Positions 1 to 11,169 of a stretch of 64,000 nucleotides of DNA are shown here, in pieces. The DNA is from Galdieria partita (taxonomy: Eukaryota > Rhodophyta > Bangiophyceae > Galdieriales > Galdieriaceae): positions 248,001 to 312,000 of the forward strand of contig BQMJ01000004.1 of assembly GCA_025991245.1 (NCBI GenBank), written 5' to 3'. A program made the translations under genes and the position numbers. Each line of letters begins with the position of its first letter. The first letter of the stretch is position 1. The notes beneath the pieces are model-generated. The model ran no database searches. It was not told the DNA's origin and saw only the letters and a list, made by a program, of their open reading frames with translations.

Positions 1-109
1 CATATGTTTTTATTTCAACACAACACACAAGTAACATGTCATTAAACTGTCTATTCAGGCTGTTGACGAAATGTTGGGAAAACGTTGAGGTCCACAGCTT
101 ATGACTATT

Positions 110-732
110 TTAAAAGCCATTCTCCATCAAATAGTTGGCCAAATTTGTCATGTCCAGATTCACCTTAAGAACGTAAGACTCACCGAAATAATAAGAGCAT
201 AATGATTACCTGTCGAAAAGTTGCACTAGTGTATTCTGGATCATGGACTCCTACAATCAAGGCCTGATTACTTTTCATTACAATCAGACCTCTTCCAGAC
301 AACCCTTCCTAACAATGAAATATCAATATGATGATATTACTCATGAATAAAATATTACCTCTTTGCATCTTCCTTGAATACTTGGGGCTGCCTCTTCATC
401 ATCCAAGTCTGCACGAGTAAAGGCATACTTCTGTCCAGCAACTGTAAAACCACTGGAAGCAATTGTGTCAATATTTCCCTCGGATAAAACTTTGCTCAGC
501 AGAGTGGCTTCTTCAGGTAATAACTTTGAAAAAGTCATTGAATGGAAATAGTAAACTTTGCTGACATACCTGGAAGCCTGGAGAGTTGGCCCAAGGAGAA
601 CCGTCAAAACCACAAATAGCTGCATAGCAAAAACCAGAAGCCAATAGATTGTCATCGATATACTGAAAAGCAAGTAAATGAGTCTATTTTCTGTTCACAA
701 GTTAAATGTAAACCCACACTTTGCCAAGACAT
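110..732 (-). CDS. Profilin, actin monomer-binding protein
   Basis: Profilin binds G-actin and polyproline ligands and controls actin polymerisation in the cytosol. The spliced product is about 141 aa from five exons. Introns lie at 663-717, 524-569, 309-358 and 164-209, all GT-AG and 46-55 nt. The start gives the hallmark N-terminus MSWQS, followed by YIDDNLLASG, and the C-terminal exon ends NLANYLMENGF, matching the conserved profilin terminal helix. The middle carries the usual FTVAGQKYAF and RGLIVMKSNQALIVG segments. The first exon codes for only five residues. Length is slightly above the usual 125-135 aa. The reading is secure because exon phases close exactly. Confidence 0.93.
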
Positions 733-1380
733 TTTGAGCCTCTTGCGACAAGGTTATCACAGTGGAAGAGACGAAAACACCAAAGAAACAAAAAACAATT
801 TCAAAAGTTATTCCCCCACACACTCAATGTTACTCTAAAATAAAGATGTGCTGTCTGTTATTTTGTCAACGTGGATGGAGGGAAAATTTCAAATCCTTCA
901 CACAAGGACATTCTCACAAAGACCGGTGGTAGAGACTTTTATGTAACGAGGAGTAAACAAGAAAGTTCCATAGTTACCATAATAATATGCAGTCAAACTT
1001 GACCATCAGATCATCTTCTACAACTCAAATCTAGGAAACATGTGTGCTCAAGTTGTTATGTACGTGTAAAGTAAATGTACTCAATCTCTCTTTGTTGTCT
1101 TTAGTACGCTATCCCAAAATTTATGTATATTCAACGTTTGGCTTTTTTAGAAAATATGCTCTTATTCACTTCTATATACTATAGTTGTATGGACGGGAAA
1201 TGTTACGAATCCTTTTAAATCTTTTATAGAAGTTACATATTTCTGCTTACTTTGGCTCTCTTTTCCGAAATTGCAGTCACTGTTTCCTTATTGTTTCATT
1301 TCTTCGCACTGTATGCATATTCATTATAGTCCCATCGAAAACTTTTCCATGGGATTAGTCTGAAGCTCTTCTCGAGCAAG
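733..1380. other. Divergent intergenic region, profilin / GGT
   Basis: This gap holds the upstream regions of two divergently transcribed genes. It is AT-rich, with no ORF, tRNA or repeat that I can support. No specific promoter element could be identified with confidence. Confidence 0.5.
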
Positions 1381-4218
1381 ATGAGTTCGTATGCAAAAGT
1401 GCCAAACGAGAGCGACGATAACCTACTCCCAGATATGTTAGGGAGCTCACAAGAAAATGGAGAAGACTGGAGTGTTGAAACGCCTCAAGAAGCGTCATAT
1501 TCTCCGGTTCACCACGAAGAGACTCAGAGTATTAGATTAGAAGATATTTACGTGAATAATTGGCACGCTGACGATTTTGACGAAGTACAACCTGCAAGTT
1601 CAGAAAAATCTGTGTACAAGAATAACCAAAGAAGTGGCTTTTCTTTGCGACTTGGAAACTTGAATCAGACGGAAACGGAAGTAGACTTGGAACCTGGTAG
1701 AAGTGAGTGGGGCCCTGTAGCTTGGCAGCCGGAAAGCTTATCGACTGGAAAACGACTTATGTATCGTGTTTCTAGTCTTGCTAAAAAATTATTGGGAGTT
1801 GGCAACGGAGACATATGGTTTGAGGACAGAGAAACCTCTCGCTACTGTGGAATGATTTCACTTTTACTGTTGTTGGCGTTTGTTGTATTAGGCTTGCCAG
1901 TAGTATTGCACAAGTTAAGTCCAGAGGCACCGGAGTTTCCAGGTAAGAACAATTGTTTGAAAGTTTGATATAATAATTCTATTATGGAAAGGAGTTGCAC
2001 AGGAAACAGCTACAACGGCTGTCCTCGTTTCAGGTATGAGAGGCTCGGTTGCTGCAGATAATCCTGAATGCTCCAAGATTGGAATTAGAGTACTTCGTGA
2101 TATGGCAGGAAATGCAGTTGATTCTGCTATTGCGACAACGTTGTGTCAAGGAGTGTTGAATCCTTTCGCAAGTACTATCGGCGGTGGCTGCTTTATACTT
2201 ATTCGCTTAGCAAATGGAACAGAAGATTTTTTAGATGGAAGAGAAGTTGCTCCATCTGCTGCTACGAAGGAAATGTTCTTTGATAGCAATACTTCAGTTA
2301 TTGGCGGAAAAGCAGTTGCTGTTCCTGGAGAGTTGAGAGCTTTAGAGTTAGCACATAAGCTTTATGGAAAAGTTCCATGGAAGTCTCTTGTCGGATTGAG
2401 TGTAGAACTCGCTAGTTCTTCAAAAGTTGGCCCACTTCTAGCGAGACGACTGAAAGAATACAAGGATATTATTTTCGAGTCACCTTCATTAAGGGAATTA
2501 TTTACAAAAGCAGTTTTTGTGAAGACTTCTGAATCTAGTTCTCGTTTCTTATCTGAAAATGAAGATTATACAGTGGAGAATATTCACCGAAGATCGGAAG
2601 GTACTGTTGGAGAAAATTTCAATGCTTCCAACTATGAAGGACAAGATGAAGAATTTGATTTGTTGGAAGAAAATGACAATTGGTCGCAAGTGGCTCTGAG
2701 CAAGACACTTGAGTTGATTGCTGAAAGAGGAGCAGATGCTTTGTACCAGGATTTAGCTGAAAGCCTTTCGCAAGATGTTATCCGAGCTGGTGGAATCCTA
2801 ACAGCAAGTGACTTGCGGTATGTAAATGAGAAGAGTTGAACAGGGAGTTGATAACATTTTTCATTGAAAGGAACTATCAAGTTATTCGACGTACGCCTAT
2901 TCATTTTAAATATAATGGGTTAGACCTGATAAGTGTTCCACCACCTTCTTCCGGTGGACCTACTTTGGGATTGATTTTGAACATTTTGCAATTAGCAAGA
3001 ATGAACACATTGGGCAGAAATGGCCGTTCTTATCACTTGTATGTAGAGGTTTTTTCTTTCTTTGATGAATATTCATCATATTTATCGTAGTTTGACAGAA
3101 GCATTGAAGTTTGCATTTGGCGAGAGAATGTTATTAGGCGATCCTGCTTTCGTGAACGGAACCGACGAACAAGTTGCGAGGATGTTGAATGAGAGTCTGG
3201 CCAATGATTTATTTTCTCGTATAGTTGAACAAAAGACTTTTCCACCATCACATTACGTCACGTCACAAAGAACTATAAATGAAGTAATTTGCATGCTTAT
3301 TTTATATTTAGGAAGCTTATATTTGCTATATGATAATAGGATCATGGCACTACTCACCTATCTGTGGTCGATGAAGAAGGAAATGCAGTTGCAATAACTT
3401 CAACTGTCAATCTTCCATTTGGTGCACGTTTTGTTTCTTCCTCTACAGGAATACTTTTAAATAACGAAATGGATGATTTCTCCACCGGTAATCGAGAAAA
3501 TGCGTTTGGTTTGGCTCCAGCGGAAGCAAATGAAGTAGTTAGTTATTGCATATTGAGTTTTTGAGTTGTTCTTGACATCGAATAATCTTAGGAACCCGGA
3601 AAGCGACCTTTATCTTCCATGAGTCCACTTATTGTTTTGAAGAATGGAACGCTTTATATGGTATTGGGTGGAAGTGGTGGTCCTCGAATAATTACCTCAG
3701 TAGCTCAAGTATTTTTGAATATTGCAACTTTTGGAGATGACCCTGCGAAAGTGAGGAGAAGTTTAATACTCCCATATATATATATGTGTATCTATCTAAT
3801 TGGCGTTTTAGGCTATAGCTGCACCCCGTTTACATCATCAGTTGTTTCCAAATACAGTTTTTATGGAGTCTTTGAACGGTTCTTCTTGTGAGTTGACAGA
3901 TACTTTTTCAAGTTCTTTATCAAACAAGGTATTTTGTAGAGATGTTGAAGTGAAAATGGCACATTTTCTAACCGAGTGTATGATAGCCTGATTGGTCTTA
4001 CTGGTCTGAAGTTTGTCAAGAATTGAAAAATGCTGGACATAATATAACAGTGAGTTTTGTTGGGATTGTTTTTGCATTCTAACAATGTGTTAACAAAGGC
4101 TCCTTCAGAAGCTGGCGTTGTTCAAGTCGTTGTAGTTGCAAGAGACATGAATGGTGAGAATAGGCGACTGTTAGCTGCAAGTGATCCTCGAAAGTTGGGA
4201 AGGGCGGCTGCATATTAA
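1381..4218 (+). CDS. Gamma-glutamyltransferase (membrane-anchored)
   Basis: Gamma-glutamyltransferase hydrolyses or transfers the gamma-glutamyl group of glutathione. Nine exons give about 808 aa. Introns are 1943-1991, 2818-2870, 3039-3090, 3284-3339, 3535-3591, 3751-3811, a very short 3978-4011 (34 nt), and 4050-4098. A hydrophilic head of about 155 residues precedes one transmembrane segment (GMISLLLLLAFVVLGLPVVL), giving type II topology. The enzyme body begins with GMRGSVAADNPECS. The autoprocessing and nucleophile motif DHGTTHLSVVDEEGN and the GGSGGPRIITS loop are intact. The protein is longer than the usual 570-600 aa because of the N-terminal head and an acidic insert near codons 350-400. 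Exon phases close exactly; the two C-terminal introns are the least certain. Confidence 0.92.
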
Positions 4219-4437
4219 GCAGTATATATCTAGTCATCCAGAATAGTGCAACTGAAATATATAGTTGAAACACTGCGTAAAACGGGAAAGATGACACACT
4301 TTACTTTGTTTATGTAAGAAACAGAATATCTAAAGAGATCTTGTGAAATTTTCGTCAAAATAAAAATGCCGAAAGGATTACCATTGCATTGAATAATCAA
4401 ATCCAATTTTCTTGACGACCTGTTTGATCTAATTACA

Positions 4438-4461
4438 CGCACCCTCAACCAATGGGGTGCG
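4438..4461. promoter_or_regulatory. CCAAT box inside a short inverted repeat
   Basis: Arms CGCACCC and GGGTGCG flank a 10-nt centre containing CCAAT, about 300 bp upstream of the bZIP start. It could be a CCAAT-type promoter element or a small hairpin. This is seen in sequence only; function is a guess. Confidence 0.22.
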
Positions 4462-4581
4462 CATTGCGTTGATGCTTTGTCGATCCTTTTGTTTTCGTTA
4501 TCCGGGTCGTTACGGCTTCATGTAAGATACAATGAATGATGTTTGATCAATTTGTCAAGAAGACATTTGGCAAAGTAGAAA

Positions 4582-4638
4582 ATGTCGCAACCAGTAGTAG
4601 CAGCTAACCACTTGGAAAACGTTAGAAACTATATATGA
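4582..4638 (+). other. Possible uORF ahead of the bZIP gene
   Basis: An 18-codon ATG ORF (MSQPVVAANHLENVRNYI then stop) lies about 120 nt upstream of the bZIP start codon. Plant bZIP mRNAs of the sucrose-control group carry regulatory uORFs, but no sequence similarity to them is claimed. It matters only if transcription starts upstream of it. Confidence 0.25.
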
Positions 4639-4759
4639 TTTACAACTAAAATAACACAAACGAAACATATCCCTTATGGAGCATGATAGGCGAACCTCTA
4701 TTCAATATCTTTTACAAGGTAACTAAGGATCCATTCCAAAACTCTCACTCAATATTGCT

Positions 4760-5709
4760 ATGCCAGCTAGAAATGAGGAGTTGACAACGCCAAGCAGAGA
4801 GCCGCCAGATCGTCACCAACAAAACGTAGAAAGTAGAAATCCAGCGAAAAATACTCGAATTTCAGACTTTGAGAATATAGATTCCATGTTTACACAGCCA
4901 ACAACAGGTAAGCTTGATTATCAACACATATAATGTAGTTATGGAATATGAAAGTGGAAGAGTCTCAAGTACAGCGGCCGTCCCTGACGGATCGAACGAC
5001 AGACATCAAAAGGAACCGCAGTACACAACATAGTTTCACAACTATTCATCAACTATCAGAGTGGAAGCAAGACGACCTGAACACCTCCATTGAATGGTTT
5101 CCTTTTCAGGAGCGCCCAGAAAACTATGGCAAAGTATCCAGAGTTGAAGCAGGAATAGGACAATACTATCCAATACTATCTACGGAATACAGCTTTCAAC
5201 GAAGCTCTACAACAAGTACGAGTCATTCAAGTAGTTTTCCACCTCGACAAGAATTCACAAAAACTGCTAGTCCTCACGAAATAGAAACCACAAGTTTACA
5301 ACCACAAACGACAACAAATGAAGACATAGCAACAGTCGGAACACGAGGTTCTATTTCGAACGAGTCACAAGTGAGGGAAGAAATATCTCCAGGTACTTCC
5401 CAAAGAACCAAAAGACCAGCACTAGATGAGGAAGAACGTAAAAGAATGCGACTAATCAAAAATAGGGCAAGCGCTGAACGGTCGCGAAGGAAACAAAGAG
5501 AACGTTTGGAAGAATTGGTGTACAAAGTAAAGTGCCTTCGGCAAGAAAATATTTCTTTGAAACAAGATCATCTTGCCTTACTGGAATATGTTGACAACTT
5601 GAAGACTTGCATGAGGCAGAGTGGTATTTTAGTTGAATCCGTTCCTGTTCCATATCTACACTATCCAACAAGCGAAAGCGTAATAGAACAACTTGGAAGA
5701 GAGAGTTGA
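4760..5709 (+). CDS. bZIP transcription factor
   Basis: This is a nuclear DNA-binding regulator. Two exons with an intron at 4908-4954 give about 300 aa. The basic region reads RKRMRLIKNRASAERSRRKQ with the invariant N-x7-R spacing, followed by a leucine-zipper coiled coil (LEELVYKVKCLRQENISLKQ and onward) near the C-terminus. The first 170 residues are polar, rich in Ser, Thr, Gln and Pro, and look disordered, as in activation domains. The start was chosen because exon 1 joins in phase to the long ORF only through the acceptor at 4954. The target genes cannot be inferred. Confidence 0.88.
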
Positions 5710-5926
5710 TAGTATCAAAAACTTGAATCCTTCGTAGTTTTACAACACACCTGAATTCTCATCCTATTAGGAATTTCAAAAGTTGGACTCTACGTTATTC
5801 TATTCCTTCACAAATATTATTTTTTTGTAAATTTATACGTTTTCGACACTATTCTGCATTCAACATCATATAAATGTCATACTCCAATAGATCTTGTGAA
5901 AGAATCGATTCTTATTTGGTTTAGCA

Positions 5927-6999
5927 ATGGTTGTCGCCACAAAGATTCCGAGTTGTGTTGTTGTCCATCCTTTAGTACTTTTGGGTGTTGTAGACCACTA
6001 TAATCGTGTTTGTAAAGATACGAACAAGTAAGTAAAGTAAATAGATAAGAAACTAGACTCAATCTTTCTTCAAAGGCGAGCAGTTGGGGTGTTGCTTGGC
6101 TCGGTTAGCCAAGGAAAAGTCAGTTGTACCAATTCTTTTGCCGTGCCTTTTGAAGAAGAAGCGGAGGACTCCTCTGTTTGGTTTTTAGATCACAATTTTT
6201 TAGAGTCTATGTGGGCCATGTTTCGAAAGGTAAATAGTTCGACGCGTACTTTGTAAGTTTCCTGAGTGCTTTTGAGTAGGTGAATGCTCGAGAATACATA
6301 GTAGGATGGTATTCTTCAGGCCCGAAAATTCGTCCAGCAGATCTTGACGTAAATGAGCTCTTTCGACGATATTGTTCAAACCCTGTTTTGGTAATAGTGG
6401 ACGTGGAACCCAAGGAAGATGGCATCCCTACTCAAGCATACATATCTGTAGAGGACCCCGTAGAAGACAACAAGTTAACAGACGATAGAGGAGCACGAGT
6501 GCGTACTTTTCGTCACTTGCCGAGTGAACTTGGAGCTGCAGATGCTGAACAGGTCGGTATAGGTCACCTGTTACGTGATGTGAAGGATGCAACTATTGCA
6601 ACGCTTTCTGATGACCTAAAGTCAAAAGTTTTGTCGTTGAATAGTTTGGAAAGTAGACTGAAAGATATCCAGATATATCTCAAGTCTGTAATTGATGGAG
6701 AGTTGCCTTTAAATCACGAGATTCTCTATACTATCCAAGAAATTTTCAATGTCTTACCAACGTTGTTTACTCCCGAGGTTATGAAAGCATTTTTGGTTGA
6801 GACGAATGATATTATGCTTGTTTTATATCTAGCGTCCCTTATTCGTTCGATTATTGCACTCAATGACCTCACCAATAATAAGCTTTCTTTGCGAGAAGGA
6901 GAAAGAAAGGTAGTGGATTTGCTTCAAGAAAAGAGAACGAAGCTTCAGCTGAAACAACAGGAAAGTGAACTTGCAACAACAAGAAATCGTAAAAAGTGA
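5927..6999 (+). CDS. 26S proteasome lid subunit Rpn8/PSMD7
   Basis: Rpn8 is the MPN-domain partner of the deubiquitinase Rpn11 in the proteasome lid. Three exons (introns 6028-6075 and 6230-6279) encode about 324 aa. The N-terminal MPN domain starts [18 protein letters not shown] and continues [20 protein letters not shown] and [11 protein letters not shown]. The C-terminal part has the family motifs [21 protein letters not shown] and [19 protein letters not shown]. The JAMM zinc-ligand pattern is absent, as expected for Rpn8, which is structural rather than catalytic. The C-terminal tail is lysine- and glutamine-rich. Confidence 0.94.
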
Positions 7000-7265
7000 A
7001 TGTAATGTGCATACAGGAACAGAGACTTTGTTTGGATAAAGTTGAATCGTATTTTTGGAACAATGTCACAACAATAGAAAATAGTAGAACTTTATCTAAA
7101 GACAAATCATAATGACTATCGACTAACTTGCTTCACGTTTTAAAAAACACTACTAGTTTCATAAATCTCTCATTCTGTTGAAGATATCTTTACAAATATG
7201 GAATTCTCATAGCTTCAGGTTTTGATTCATCATTCTCAAGTTGCTTTCCTTTAGCTCTCCAACAG

Positions 7266-7859
7266 TCAAATCTTGTTCAACTTTGCAGAGACAACCTGGG
7301 GGTTAGCCCTACTTAGCATTTCTTTGTTCTCAGCCTTGAAGTCAAAAGAGCAATCGTGTTTATCTGAGTAACGGTGGTCCCCACAAAATAGCCTTCCGCA
7401 ACGACAAGTAAAGCCTGTCAAACCCACTTTCTTTCTACAGTATTGACAACGGTTACTCTTTTTTACCGAATCCTGTGAAGGAGAGAGCGCCAAGTTGCTA
7501 CTTTCTTGTGGAGAAAGTTGTGAAACATCTGTAGTCTCCACAAGGGTCTCGGGTTGCTCTAATTGAGTCTCTGTGACACTGACGTTCTGTTGAGCATCAA
7601 CTTGTGTTTCTTGAATGCTTGCGGTATCTTTTGCACTATTCTCCGAATTTTCCTTAACCAAAGACTCCTGTTGAAGTTGCTGTTGTTGACAAACCGAATC
7701 GACCTGACGTTGTTGCTCTTGACGTACGTGTTCTCTGTAACACTTAGAACACATATCCAAGGTTGCAGAGGTTCCATAGTAGCCACAACCCTTTACACAA
7801 GGGCTTGAGTCTGTGGCACTACCCACCTCTGTCCCTTCACCACTACTGCGCTCTGCCAT
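7266..7859 (-). CDS. A20/AN1 zinc-finger stress-associated protein
   Basis: This is an intronless gene of about 197 aa. An N-terminal A20 finger ([20 protein letters not shown]) is followed by a low-complexity Gln/Ser/Glu linker. A C-terminal AN1 finger follows, with ligands in [18 protein letters not shown] and [12 protein letters not shown]. The arrangement is that of ZFAND5/6 and plant SAP proteins, which bind ubiquitin and act in stress responses or protein turnover. I chose the 7859 ATG because MAERSSGEG matches the usual short head. An in-frame ATG at 7943 would add 28 residues with no family character. A 38-bp tandem duplication lies just upstream. Confidence 0.9.
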   Translation of the reverse strand: MAERSSGEGTEVGSATDSSPCVKGCGYYGTSATLDMCSKCYREHVRQEQQRQVDSVCQQQQLQQESLVKENSENSAKDTASIQETQVDAQQNVSVTETQLEQPETLVETTDVSQLSPQESSNLALSPSQDSVKKSNRCQYCRKKVGLTGFTCRCGRLFCGDHRYSDKHDCSFDFKAENKEMLSRANPQVVSAKLNKI

Positions 7860-7966
7860 AAAATAAGCCAAAGAGATGATTTCCCTCTTGCAGAAGGGAA
7901 ACGTCTCGAGAGTCCTCATAGTAAGATAACCATATTGCGACATAGTGTACTAGCCTATTATAACTT

Positions 7967-8042
7967 GAGATGACCTCAATGTCTTTCTAAAGCTAATTTT
8001 CAAGGAGATGACCTCAATGTCTTTCTAAAGCTAATTTTCAAG
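7967..8042. repeat. Perfect 38-bp tandem duplication
   Basis: Two identical adjacent 38-bp units (7967-8004 and 8005-8042), each beginning GAGATGACCTCAATG, lie upstream of the A20/AN1 gene. No decay is visible, so the duplication is recent or conserved. It may duplicate a promoter element. Confidence 0.92.
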
Positions 8043-8163
8043 TTTCAAAAAATAAAAAGGAAGAAAGCAAAGTTTACATTCTTTAACTAGTTTGAACTGG
8101 GTTGAAACAGTTTCAAAAGCTACTCTCAATATCCAGTTAACGACCAAATAGGTTTTGCTTGTT

Positions 8164-8515
8164 CTAAAAGTCTAACTGCTCGTCTGCACTCGAAAGATCC
8201 TTACTTTCCATCTTTGCCTTTCTTCTTTCCTCCAAATCTTCATCAAAAGTTTTCAAGTTGGGTCTCCACGGAATTTTATGGTAGGGATACTGGTAATAGG
8301 TCTATTGAAAATAGGTTACCAACTGTTACCCTGCTTTCTGCAATCTCACTTACAGTGTGTTTCTCCGCATAATAAACAATGGGGATCGCGATGAGCGCCA
8401 TAATAAGGGTAGCTATATTCGTATTCCTCTTCCAGTTTCGAGGATGAGGAAACCAACCTCCAAAGGGGTGCCATACTTGTTTGGGATACTGAGCTTTTCT
8501 TGAGTGCCCTCCCAT
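8164..8515 (-). CDS. Small single-TM protein, possible complex I subunit
   Basis: Two exons with a short 40-nt intron (8290-8329) give about 103 aa. It begins MGGHSRKAQYPKQVWHPFGG, then a GGW-x5-P-x-NWKRNT block and one hydrophobic segment (IATLIMALIAIPIVYYA). It ends in a charged tail containing IPWRPNLKTFDEDLEERR. The order of a short MGG head, a GGW and W-[RK]-NT block, and one TM resembles small accessory subunits of mitochondrial complex I in plants and fungi. That is a recollection of pattern, not a database match. It starts only 80 bp from the divergent UAP56 gene, so the two must share a promoter region. Confidence 0.72.
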
Positions 8516-8595
8516 TCTAACAATTTCTTGCGACGATATTTAGAGTTTTGGTACAGTTTGAACGTGCATTAAGATTCACCCAATAGTGTTCATCT

Positions 8596-10398
8596 ATGGA
8601 GAACGGTAAAAAGAATGAAAACCTTGTTGGTGACGAGGACCTCGTAGACTATGAAGAAGAGGACGAAACTTCCGTTCCAAGTGGTGCAGTAAAGAGTGCT
8701 TCCACAAGGGAATCCAAAAAGTAAGCTAGCGGTTTTGTCTGTTTATTCTCGAGGGCGTTGGGGTCAACTGGGAGGAAATTACGGAAAAGGTGGTGCGGAA
8801 GGTCCAAAAAGCCTTCTCGTTATGCAGTTGAAAGTGCAAAGGGCACTTGTGTACTTGTTGACCGGCGTGGACCCTACTGGTGAAGTGTGTCTTTGGGTGT
8901 TTGCCTTGCTGACCTCGGCCACGATAATGGAAACTATAGTAACCTTTATTGTATGTATCTGGTTCCAAAGAGGTTTGCTGCTACACCCAAGCTACTTCAC
9001 TGTTGTAGTACCTACCCTCATTTTGCCCTTTTTTTTGCTTGGGTGTTTGTTGGAACTTGTAATAACACTTTTCTTTCTTGGTGCTTTAGGGGAAGTTACG
9101 TTGGGATTCATAGTACGGGTTTTAAGGATTTCCTGTTAAAACCAGAGCTTTTGCGAGCCATTCAGGTGCGTCTTCCTCCTTCTGAAAAGATAGCTTTCTT
9201 GACTTTGGAGATACTTGACAGGATTGTGGTTTTGAACACCCTTCAGAAGTTCAAGAACAGTGCATTCCTCAAGCCATTCTTGGTGGGGACATTGTTTGTC
9301 AGGCAAAAAGTGGTATGGGAAAGACAGCTGTCTTTGCTCTGGCGGTACTTCACCAATTAGTACCCGAAGATGGCAAAGTTAGTTGTGTTGTTTTAGGTCA
9401 TACGAGAGAACTTGCGTATCAAATAGCACACGAGTTTGAACGATTCTCAAAATATCTTCCGAATGTGAGAACTGCGGTGCTTTACGGTGGTGTTCCAATC
9501 AAGCAACATATAGACAGACTTAAACAGTCACCGCCGCATATCGTTGTTGGAACACCAGGAAGAGTATTGGACCTTGCACGTAGAAAAGCCTTGGATATCT
9601 CATCAGTTCAATTTTTTGTTCTTGATGAATGTGATAAGATGTTGGAGCAACTCGACATGAGACGTGATGTTCAAGAAATATTTCGTATGACTCCACATAA
9701 CAAGCAAGTGATGATGTTTTCGGCAACGCTTTCAAAGGAAATTCGAAATGTTTGTAAAAGGTTTCTGTCAAATCCGATGGAAGTTTATGTGGATGATGAA
9801 GCTAAGCTCACCCTTCATGGTTTGTTGCAGTATTATTTGAAATTGGAAGAGCAAGAGAAGAATAGAAAGTTGATGGATCTGCTAGACACATTGGAGTTTA
9901 ACCAAGTAGTTATCTTTGTAAAGTCTGTGCAGCGGGCGAACGCATTGAATAAGCTATTGGTAGAATATAATTTTCCTTCCATTGCTATTCATAGTAGTAT
10001 GGCACAGTCGGAGCGTATTTCACGATATCAAATGTTTAAAGATTTTCAGAAACGTTTATTAGTGGCTACGGATATTTTTGCGAGGGGAATCGATATCGAG
10101 AGAGTAAACATTGTGATCAACTACGATATGCCTGATTTAAAGGGTAAGCTTGGACAACTTAATGTAGTTGCTTTGTTTGTAACTAGTTTCAGGTCCAGAA
10201 GCCACCGCGAAGACAGGAGCTGACGCTTATCTTCACCGAGTGGGTCGCGCAGGTCGTTTTGGGACTAAAGGACTAGCAGTATCTTTTATTAGTTCTAAGG
10301 AGGACAACGATGTGTTGAACGAAGTGCAAAGTCGATTTGAAGTTTCCATTGAGCCGCTTCCTGACAAGATTGACGTTGCATCTTATATGAATGCATAA
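8596..10398 (+). CDS. SUB2: DECD-box RNA helicase UAP56/Sub2
   Basis: UAP56 is an ATPase of the TREX complex that loads mRNA export factors and acts in spliceosome assembly. Four exons encode about 442 aa. Motifs present: [10 protein letters not shown] (I), HTRELAYQI (Ia), [10 protein letters not shown] (Ib), DECDKML (II, the family-specific DECD), SATLSKE (III), [13 protein letters not shown] (V) and [10 protein letters not shown] (VI). Introns are 8721-9089, 9166-9221 and 10144-10192. The first is 369 nt, about seven times the local norm, while exon phases still close exactly. The acidic N-terminal exon (LVDYEEEDE) is also typical of the family. Confidence 0.96.
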
Positions 10399-11169
10399 GT
10401 AAGTCTTCTTTTGTTGGCATTTGAAATGGAATAGAGTCTCTTGTTTGGTGCATTTTGTGATGCCCTCCATTGGAGTAGTTGTGTTATTGGTTGAGATAAA
10501 GTCATTTGCAGCATAAGTGCTTTTGCGGAATATTAGTTGGATACTGATTCCACCTTTTGCAGCCTTACACTGCAGGTTTTTGTTTTTGAATATTTTTCTT
10601 CAATAGCAGTTGGTTCAACAAGTAGAAGTGCTGAATAGGAAAAGATTGGTTGAGGTTTTGTTTTTCTTTGTAGTTCCATTCAATAGAAGACTTATTGTGC
10701 AGTAGTATCTTAGAGATATCGTTGCAGGTTTTACATTCACTTTCTTTTCCATTTTCGAGCAGTAGTGAGATGACTCGTTGGAAACAAACCCACGGAAAGC
10801 TCTCTATAAAAACGTGTAAGGGACTGCACAAACACTTCATACTTCGTATCGATCTTAAATATTGGTAGCAGTACATGAGATTGTGTTGCATCGATTATCT
10901 TTAGGGGAGGTTTGGTAGCCAATTTGAGTGCTATATGTAACATACAAACCAAGTTGTATTGGACCAACGCACTTGCTGTTGTTTGAACTTCAATGTTTAT
11001 ATCAAGTTAGAGAATACTTGGCTTTGCATTCAATATTTAGTTTAATAGATTTTAAAAATATCCTGAACGTGATAGATATATAATTTTGAAAAAATCTTAA
11101 CTGGAGCTTCAATTCTTTGGAGAGCCGTCAGTCCATGAAATCGTGTTTGTGAGTTGCAATCGATTGCTC
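10399..11169. other. Gap between UAP56 and sugar transporter
   Basis: Apart from one possible small minus-strand gene, listed next, I see nothing else supported here. The part next to the transporter is AT-rich and lacks recognisable motifs. Confidence 0.35.
10615..10943 (-). CDS. Possible small two-exon gene, unknown
   Basis: On the minus strand an ATG at 10943 opens a 150-nt exon that joins across a 50-nt GT-AG intron (10744-10793) to a second exon, giving about 92 aa. The predicted protein starts MLHIALKLATKPPLKIIDAT and includes YEVFVQSLTRFYRELSKVNV. It has no motif I recognise. Support is only coding-like composition plus an intron of exactly the local length. The frame also stays open upstream of the ATG for a short way, so a further exon is possible. 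It may be spurious. Confidence 0.3.

Larger units (their letters stand above)
4219..4759. other. Intergenic region with hairpin and uORF
   Basis: This region lies between GGT and the bZIP gene. It contains a 7-bp inverted repeat around a CCAAT sequence and one 18-codon ATG ORF, listed separately. I see no other gene here. Confidence 0.4.

Noticed and set aside
8696-9139. 147-codon ORF across the start of UAP56
   Set aside because: It is the read-through of the long first intron in another frame; the helicase reading with splicing is clearly the coding one, so it is treated as an intron feature.
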